In this document: positions 36,301-46,500 of the stretch, piece by piece
Numbering within the stretch: the first letter of the stretch is position 1
How the letters are laid out: each line of letters starts with the position of its first letter
The notes under the pieces: model-generated
Database searches by the model: none
What the model was told of the DNA's origin: nothing
The model's input: only the letters and a program-made list of their open reading frames with translations
Position numbers and translations under genes: made by a program
DNA from: Liolophura sinensis
Lineage: Eukaryota > Mollusca > Polyplacophora > Chitonida > Chitonidae
Assembly: GCF_032854445.1 (NCBI RefSeq)
Contig: NC_088297.1
Location: 21,153,127 to 21,217,126, forward strand
Reading direction: 5' to 3'
Length of the DNA stretch: 64,000 nucleotides

Positions 36301-39300
36301 TTCTACTGGAAAATTGTAAGTTTCATCACCAAAAATAATATTTTGTGACATTTATTTGCCTCTAAAAATGTACTTTTGTGGGCGAAATTATGGATCATTT
36401 AGGATAATTTGTGTATTGGATCGGTGTTTCATGCCGTCCTCAACAATACTTCACTTAAATGACGGCGGCCAGCATTATGGTGGGAGGAAACCAAGCAGAA
36501 CTTGGGGAGGATCCAACTGCCTTCCACAGGTTACTGGCAGACTTTCACATGCATCACCTGAGCAGAAGCCGGCATGTTTTCAGTTGATATTAACATCACT
36601 TATAAGCTTTCAAGTAAGTGGGAAGGTCTACCAGCAACCTGCGTGTGGTCGTGGGTTTTCCTCGGGCTCTACCAGGTTTTCTCCCACCATATTGCTGGCT
36701 GCCGCTGTATAAGTGAAATATATATTTATACAAATTAACAAATAATTTTTTCTAACAACTAAGTAAAACATCGTTTCAATGTCGGATTTAATTATTTTCA
36801 GTTTTGAACAGTTATAAAGACTAGAGTAATCCTGTTGTCAGTCAATGAGGCACTTCTCAGATGTTCATTGTGCAAAACTGTTCTTCTGGGAATCGATGTC
36901 ACTCAAACATGTGACAGCAACTTCATTTTTAAAATCTTATATTTATTACAGGCATATTCAAATTTTTGGATGAATATTATGCGTCATTAGACCGTGATCG
37001 TGCTCAGGGAGATGGCGTTGAATCCAAAGCTGAGCAAGGGGCGGGGTCAGGTGAAGCTCCACCCTCCTCTGCCTTATCTGACAGGGCACAACTAGATAGC
37101 AGGTAATATCTCGTTTAACAATTTTGTAGTTGAAGAGAGATATGTGGATTTGCCCTTACTGGTACCTTAATTCTTCAACATTTTCAACCGCCTCTGCGAC
37201 CAATATTTTTAGACATTCAGAGAGAACTATGGGGTATATAGATATAATATGCACAGTTTTATGAGGCCTCCATCTTAGTGACACAAACAAATAATTCTAG
37301 CGTCATTTTCATAAGAATTGTATGCATAACTTCCACTGGAAAAAGTACTTTAGAGGTCGAAAAGGCTGAAGATTTATTATATTTTCAAAAATAAGGACCG
37401 TTATGGTCTCTAGTCAGAGCATAATCTTCCTATTTCCTAGTGTGTTTGGGGGCTGATTTCCCCAAAATACACAGATTTATGCGCACCCCTCTGTTAATGT
37501 TAGCTCAGTGGGAGTAAGATATGATATGACACATGATGGTTTTGTGTGTTTGATTTTGGTCAACTTAAATGTGCATTCAAAACTTTCAAAAAAAAAAAAA
37601 AAGTAAGAGCTGCATTTTAACCTGGGACCTCATTACCCACTTGTCCGTTCTGACTGGCTGTGGAGAGAACAAGGCTTTTATATCTGGATTTTAATATGTT
37701 GTTATTGTAACCATAATGAGGTATCTCTACACTCTGAACCCATACCGCATAGACAGGTGTAATAACTTTGTGTGTGTGTGTTTTTTTGCAGGAATGATCG
37801 TCGATCAAAAACACCCAGAGCGTCTGTAGTGTTTTCCTCTGTAAGTAGCTTTTCTTTCACAGATTACTAGCCGAGTTATCTGCCTGTGGAGGAGTCTGTT
37901 GTAATCACCAAGTGGTGTCAGTATACTGTGACTGGGTGGGACGTCTTTTCTGTTGTTAGTACGCTTTGACTGGGTGGAATGTCCTGTCAGGTGTCAGTAT
38001 ACTGTGACTGGGTGGGATGACCTGTCTGGAGTATGCTGTGAATGGGTGAGATATGATAATGTATAATGTGGGTTGGGTGTAAGTATTCAATGACTGGGTG
38101 AGGTGTCGTGTCTTGTGTCAGTATACTATGACTGGGTGGGTGTCATGTTGGGTGTAAGTATACTATGACTGTGTGGGGTGTCATGCATGTTGTCCGTATA
38201 CTATGACTAGTGGGGTGTCATGTCTGGTGTCAGTATACTGTGACTGGGTGGGTGTTGTATCTGGTGTCAGTATACTGTGACTGGGTGGATGTCACATCTG
38301 ATGTCACTATACAGTGATTGGATGGTGTCATCTGGTGAGAGTACAGAATGAGTGGATGGGTGTTGTATCTGGTGTCAGTATTCAGTGACTCGATGGTTGT
38401 CATGTCGGTTGTCAACATGCTTTTACTGGGTGATAGTGTCATGTCTAGTGTTAGTGTACATTGACTGGGTGGGGTGTCATGCCTGTTGTCCGTATACTCT
38501 GAGTGGGTGGGAGTGTCCTGTCTGGTGTCAGTATACTGTGACTGAATGGTAATGTCATGTCTAGTGTCAGCGTACTGTGAATTGGTGTGACTTGTTGCCT
38601 GGTGTCAGCATACTGCGACTGGGTGGGACATCTTGTCTTGGGTCAGAGTGCAGGGACTGGATGGGTGTTGTGCCTGGTGTCAGTATACTGTGAATGGGTG
38701 GGACATCATGTCTGGCGTCAGTATACTGTGATTGAGTATGGTGTCATATCTGGTGTCAGTATACTGTGAATGGGTGGGACATCATGCCTGGTGTCAGTAT
38801 ACTGTGAATGTGTGGGACATCATGTCTGGTGTCAGTATGCTGTGAATGTGTGGGACATCATATCTGGTGTCAGTATAATGTGATTGAGTGAGGTGTCATG
38901 TCTGGTTTCAGTATACTGTGAATGGGTGGGACATCTTGTCTGGTGTCAATATGCTGTGAATGGGTGGGACATCTTTTCAGCGAAGCAGTATTAAAACTCT
39001 GGCCTCTTTGGGAATGCAGTGCTGCCAGGAGACAAAAAATGGAGAAAACATTATAATTCTTGCAGTAAAAACCTTTCAGTCAAAACTTATAGATTATCAT
39101 AACACTCTTTTATCTTGAAGGGGAGAATGGACTCTGTGAGAAGAAGTCAGCATGAAAACACAGTCAGAAGTTTAGATCAGAATGGTTGTTCTGCTAGGTC
39201 TATGATGGCAAGCCAGCACACCGTACGACCCAAAAGGTAATGCTGTATTTCACCCCCAAATGATAATGATTATGACTGATAATGATAACACCGTATGAGC

Positions 39301-42300
39301 AATATTTCAGTTTGGTCTAAAGTTTAGTACGTATGCAAAAATGTGCGTTCAGAAGCACATTAAAGCTTTAAAATGATGGTTTTGATAAGAACACTTTTTT
39401 CTGGTGAGAAATATGCGGACTTCACAAGAAACTGTTAAGTTGCCCTGTAAGGAAGGTGAATCAGGGTGAAGCAAAATGTGTCTCTTGAAAACTGTCGAAC
39501 GTTTGGTGCAAATACAGTAAATCAAATGCTGCTTTTGTCTGCGAACAAGTGTATTATGTACATGTTCATCAGAGTTTTCATCAGAAGTATTAGAATTGAT
39601 GCCAGCCGTATGTGGGGAGGTCTGTCAGCAACCTGCGGATAGTCGTGGGTTTCCCCTAGACTCTACCCAGTTTCCACCCATCATAATGCTGGCCCCCGTT
39701 GTATAAGTGAAATATTCTTGAGTACGGCGTAAAACAACAACCAAATAAAGTAAATAAATAAAAAAGAATTGATGATTGAATGATAAATTTTCAATAAATT
39801 AAGTGATAATTTTATAGATAGATTCCTGTATTCTTTCTAAAGAATAATGCATTTCTAGTTTTGAACAGATTTTAAAAAACTTTAATCAGTGAGCAAGCAT
39901 CCTGTTTTTTTTTTTACTATTAACGAAAGACAGGACTCATACATAAGCTTGAAAAATGACGTAAGAAATCTGTTACGAGAAAAGACTTTTAATATTTGAA
40001 CTGTAAACCATAAAGTCGTATCCAGGGATTTTGTATTTTGTTTTTTTTTCACATACATCTTCCTTTATTCGGATAATGTACTGTAAACATGAATTGTTCT
40101 ACACTTTTGTATTTTTGTTTACAGCACTCCAGCTGTACTAGAATTTCAAGCCTCATTGCCTAGTAACAAGTTAGAAACATTACCAGCAGACATGAAGGAA
40201 ATGTTTGCTGAAATTAAAGAAGACAAAGCCTCAGAGATAAATGACACCCTGGAGCAAATAGAAAGGTGAGTTAACAAATTAAATCAAACACAGAATATTT
40301 TTTTGGTATGGTGGAATTCTCTAAACAAAAGACAGTGGCTGAAGTGGTTGGCATACCAGTGCAGCACAATGACCCAGGAGCCTCGAACCAATGGGGTCTC
40401 TGTGAGTTCAAGTCCAGCGAAGGAAGGTCTGTCTGCACATGGTGGTAGATTGTTAGCCACCACAACACTGGCTGTCATCGTATAAGTTAAACATTCTTGA
40501 GTATGATGTGAGACACCAATCAAACAAAATAAACATCAAAAATAAATAAATTTTGGTGATACCATGATTGTACCTATTTGAAACGTCAGTTATATTACTG
40601 ATCAGTTTCACAATAACATGTGAAAACAAGAAGCACATTTCTACCTCTTTTTCAGAAGAGGTGAATCACTCAAAACTGGCTTATTATATTTTTTTTGTGT
40701 GAAAATTTGTCATGTTTCAGAAATCGTCTAAAAACTTGCCAGAACAAGTTCATCGCTCTGAGCATGTTGGCCAAAAAAGGGGAGACTTTTCATAACGCTG
40801 TCAAGGTCATACGACCAAAGAAGAAACCACCCAGTCAGCAACAAGAGCAACAACTGAGGAAGAAGTCTTCCATCCATTGTACTTGGTAGGTTAAGCATCA
40901 AGACTTTCAACAGTCCATGGAATCCATGACATTTGAGATTACAATCACTTCAGTACACAATTTTGCCACTAATTGAAAAGGTGGTGTTCTTTTCGAGACA
41001 ATGTAAAATTTTGGTCACCAGAAATTTCTGAATCCCAAGATTTGACTACATGTGGTTAGTAGACTGCTCCCACTTCCACAAAACTTTTCTCCCTTTTGGC
41101 ACTATTACCCAGTGCCTATTATACCTTTTACGAAAGTAGCCCCTGAAGACTGTCTGGCACCAGCACTAAAACTGACACAACTTGTCCAGGCTTCTACCAA
41201 TCCCACAGCCTTCTTCTTCTCCGGAGGAAGTAAACAGTAAAGTATTTATTTAATTTATCTGATTGGTGTTTTTCGCCTTACTCAAGATATTACACTTATA
41301 GAACGGCCTTATGATGGGTGGAAATTGGGAAGAAGCCAGGGAAAACCCATGACCATCCACAAGTTTCTGGCAGACTTCCCATGAAAAGGAAGCCAATATT
41401 GAGCTGAACTTGAGCTTACAGTGACCGCATTGGTGGGAGTGCTAACCCCCTTGGTTACAGAAGCCCCCCTGGCAACAAAGTACATGCTGTGATCTGTTTA
41501 TGTGGTGTCTAATACCACTAGCTCACCTACTAACTTGCCTGTAACTGGCTTCCAGCATTCCCCTGCCATCCCATCAGCCTTCCTATGCTGTGGTGTAGAT
41601 TTATTGATGTGGCCTGTGGACTAGCACACCTGTACCAGGCTTCCAACATTCCTGTAGCGGACTTTGAGCATTTCCCTACCATCTCACTAGTCTTGGTATG
41701 CTGTGGTGTAGATTTACCGATGTGATTTCTGGATGTTGTACCTAATGCCACTACCTCACCTGTAGCAGACTTTGAGCATTTCCCTACCACCCCACTAACG
41801 TTTGTATGCTGTGGGGTAGATTTACCGATGTGATTTCTGGATGTTGTACCTAATGCCACTACCTCACCTGTAGCAGACTTTGAGCATTTCCCTACCACCC
41901 CACTAACGTTTCTATGCTGTGGGGTAGATTTACCGATGTGATTTCTGGATGTTGTACCTAATGCCACTACCTCACCTGTAGCAGACTTTGAGCATTTCCC
42001 TACCACCCCACTAACGTTTGTATGCTGTGGGGTAGATTTACCGATGTGATTTCTGGATGTTGTACCTAATGCCACTACCTCACCTGTAGCAGACTTTGAG
42101 CATTTCCCTACCACCCCACTAACGTTTGTATGCTGTGGGGTAGATTTACCGATGTGATTTCTCAATGTTATACCTAATGCCACTAGCTCACCTGTAGCAG
42201 ACTTTCAGCATTTCCCTACCATTTCCCTACCGTTTCCCTGCTAGCCTTCGTATGTATGTTGTGGATGTCACGGGGGACAAGCTAGCGTTAGCATTCCACA

Positions 42301-43501
42301 ATCAGTCCCACTGCTTCCACGGCCATCTGAAATGTTTAGTGTCACTCTCTCGATGAAAGCAATAGGGTTAGTCCTACTTTAGTGCTACTTCAATCCCTAG
42401 AGAAACTAGTCATTAATATTAAAACGATATACAAGATACCCTATGGAGTGTAGTTAACACTATTTAACCTCTATAAGGGAAGAATACTCAAAAATCAAAG
42501 TCTCCGGCTGTTTGAGTAAAATTTTCCTTATGTGAGAATGAATCAGGTAGATGTGACGTCGAGTAAGGTGGTTATGCTGGAATGACATGATGCGTGTTTG
42601 AAAGTAGGCGTCATTTGTGGATATACATCAAGGATGGGTGATGCCAAGTGCTCTTGCATGATAACACACTAGCCGGAATTGGAACCAACTCTTTTAATAC
42701 AGTGAAATTTTGTTTACAGTTTAGGAAAGCAATTCAGCAATTCATTTGTGAATCTTGTCATTAACCCTGCTTTTAAGACATACAGGGGGCCTCCGTGGCT
42801 CAGTTGGTTAGCGCGCTAGCGCAGCATAATGACCCAGGAGTCTCTCACCAATGCGGTCGCTGTGAGTTCAAGTCCAGCTCCCTTCTGCTGGCTTCCTTTC
42901 CGGTCATACGTGGGAAGGTTTTTTTTCAGCAACCTGTGGATGGCCGTGGGTTTCCCCCAGGCTCTGCCCGGTTTCCTCCCACCATAATGCTGGCCGCCGT
43001 GGTATAAGTGAAATATTCTTGAGTACGGCGTAAAACACCAATCAAAAAAATTTAAGACATACATGTCTTAACACTGTAGTAGCAATTAGAGGTGTATCCA
43101 CTATATCTGGCTTATTCGACTGTTACTAAGTTGAAATTGCAACAGCTGCCTTCATTCTGAATTTTTCGGCAACTTATCCTTGAAGTTAATGCTTCCTCAA
43201 CTATATCATATTTAAATGTTTTTTTCCTTGGAAAATCTCTGTATTCTGTTTGCTTCTGTCTTTATTGCAGGTACTTGGAGTTGCTGGACAGTTTGCCACC
43301 AAGTTTGAAAGCCGAATGGAATTTCGAAAAAATTTTAGATAAATTGAAAAAATATGGTCTGGTAAGTCCAGTTATCTAGAACATATGCCATTGGAAAACC
43401 CAAAATATAATTTAATATGTACCAAAAGCAAGATGTCATGTGCATGTAATGATTTATCATGATAACATTCCAGTTTATGAATAAGTGTATGATGTTGTGC
43501 A

Positions 43502-43532
<31 letters not shown>

Positions 43533-46500
43533 GTCTGTTGTGCAGTGTCTGTACATGCATGGGTGTTTTTTGCAAATCACTTTGACATGTTGTGAAGTAA
43601 ATTTGAGGGAGTCCAGCTCATGCAGGCTTCATCTCCGGTTGTACATCTGAAGGCCTGCCAGCAACCTGTGGTTGGCCAAGTATTTGTCATCATATAAGTG
43701 AAATATTCTTAAATATGGCATAAAACACCAGTCAAATAAATAAGTATGAGGGAAATTTCTGGTCAGTGTATTAACTTGAATTACTTCAAGATCAGAATCT
43801 TTTAGCAGTTATTTCATGGTGATCCTTTTAGGATCAAGAAGGTCAGCAAGCCAGCGCGTCGCAATGACGCAATAACCTTTTGCTGTTGTGGCCGCTGTGA
43901 GCTCAAGTCCAGCTTATGCTGGCTTCCTCTCCGGCCATATGTGGGATGATCTGTCAGCAACCTGGTCGTGGGTTTCCCCTGTGCTCTGCCTGGTTTTTTC
44001 CTTCATATAAGTGCAATAGTGAAAAATTTTTGAGTACAGTGTTAAACACCAGTCAAATAAATAAGTAAACAAATTTTATGGACTGACAGGTTTTGTGATA
44101 AACATTTTGAGTTGTGCAGTGAAGCATCCCATTTTACTGGAAATGAAAACCAAAAACAGAAAATCCCTATTAGTGTAGAGTCCAGTTTGTCCTTGGGAAA
44201 GCCTTACGGAAAGGATGGATACTTTGTGTCACTAGCTTGCGCCATTCACATGCCTTGTTTCAAGGTCATATTTCAGAAGAATCTCTACAGTTGTTGAAAA
44301 TTAAATTTTTGTAAATATGTTTTGCCTTTCAGAAAAACTTTGACAGTAGTTTGGAATCTCATCTCGATGATCCATGTGTAATTGGTTTTTTCTTGTTAAT
44401 GTTGTATTTGTTAGTCACCTTTGATAGATTTATGCATGTGGAGCACTTTACAAGTTTTCCAACATTTTTCATAGTGTCAAGCACTAAAGCACTTTTTCAC
44501 AGTGTTAAGCACTTTTCCACAGCGTCAAGCACTTGTCAGTTTTTCCAGCATTTTTCACAGTGTCAAGCACTAAAGCACTTTTTCACAGTGTCAAGCACTA
44601 AAGCACTTTCTCACAGTGTCAAGCTCTAAAGCACTTTTCCATGGAGTCAAGCCTTATCATTTCAAAGCAAATTTCGTGTGTTAAAGCACCTTGTACATGT
44701 AATTGTCTATTCATGATGTTTCCAGCACCTAAATGGACACTTTTGATCCTTTACATTTATTTACTTAATTATTTGACTTTAAATTATCAATTACATAACA
44801 GTTTTATAATTTCATGGTGATGATCATGAGTTTTATTGTCAGAGGAAACCTTGCATAAACCACTGACTTTAAGCATGTTACTGACAAACTTTCCTACTTA
44901 CTGCAATCCTTTAACCTTTTCGCATGCGTGCAAGGTGCTGTTTCCAGGGTATTCTGAAGGCAGTATTCTGTGTAGACTGATAAAATTATACTTTTTGTAA
45001 AGCCCAGAAATTTGCCAATCCAACCAATGTAGTTTTGTCACCAAAAACAAAATGTGAATAAAGTGCACTGAAATTTGCTAAAAATTTAGTCATATGCTAA
45101 AAGGTTGAGTAATTAGGGTATGATGTACTGATATATGGGACTGATTCCAGCAATCCATTTCTGACTTTAAAGTCAAAATTTGAGAATAAGATTTTGAGAA
45201 TTTGAAATAAGATTTTTGGAGGATATTGTATGACACTAGACCACTGCATCATGTTATCTTAGGACAAATGTGTCATTATATCAACTTTCAGTACCAAAAG
45301 ATAAGCATAGTTATAGTCCTGTGTCAAAATGTCAACTTTTAGTACCAAAAGATAAGCATAGCTATAGTCATGTGTCAAAATGTCAACTTTTAGTACCAAA
45401 AGATAAGCATAGTTATAGTCCTGTGTCAAAATGTCATCTTCCAGTACCAAAAGATAAGCATAGCTATAGCCCTGTGTCAAAATGTCATCTTCCAGTACCA
45501 AAAGATAAGCATAGCTATAGTCATGTGTCAAAATGTCATCTTCCAGTACCAAAAGATAAGCATAGCTATAGTCATGTGTCAAAACGTCAACTTCCAGTAC
45601 CAAAAGATGAGCATAGCTATAGTCATGTGTCAAAACGTCAACTTCCAGTACCAAAAGATGAGCATAGCTATAGTCATGTGTCAAAACGTCAACTTTCAGT
45701 ACCAAAAGATAAGCATAGCTATAGTCATGTGTCAAAACGTCAACTTTCAGTACCAAAAGATAAGCATAGCTATAGTCATGTGTCAAAATGTCAACTTTTA
45801 GTTCCAAAAGATAAGCATAGCTATAGTCATGTGTCAAAATGTCAACTTTCAGTACCAAAAGATAAGCATAGCTATAGTCATGTGTCAAAATGTCAACTTT
45901 CAGTACCAAAAGATAAGCATAGCTATAGTCATGTGTCAAAATGTCAACTTTCAGTACCAAAAGATAAGCATAGCTATAGTCATGTGTCAAAATGTCAACT
46001 TTTAGTACTTAAAGATAAGCATTGTTAGTCATGTGTCAAAATGTCAACTTCTAGTACCAAAAGATAAGCATAACTGTAGTCATGTGTCTAAACATCAACT
46101 TCCAGTACCAAAAGATAAGCATAGTTATAGTCCTGTGTCAAAATGTCAACTTCCAGTACCAAAAGATAAGCATAGCTATAGTCATGTGTCAAACGTCAAC
46201 TTCCAGTAGCAAAGGATAAACATAGTTATAGTCATGTGTCTAAACGTCAACTTCCAGTACCAAAAGATAAGCATAGTTATAGTCCTGTGTCAAAATGTCA
46301 ACTTCCAGTACCAAAAGATAAGCATAGCTATAGTCATGTGTCAAAATGTCAACTTCCAGTAGCAAAGGATAAACATAGTTATAGTCGTGTGTCTAAATGT
46401 CTACTTCCAGTAGCAAAGGATAAGCATTGTTAGTCATGTGTCTAAACATCAACTTCCAGTACCAAAAGATAAGCATAGTTATAGTCCTGTGTCAAAATGT

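Noticed and set aside
42785-42860. Functional tRNA gene in SINE heads
   Set aside because: The A- and B-boxes are clear, but no complete acceptor stem or anticodon arm can be drawn, and the same head occurs in all full-length SINE copies.
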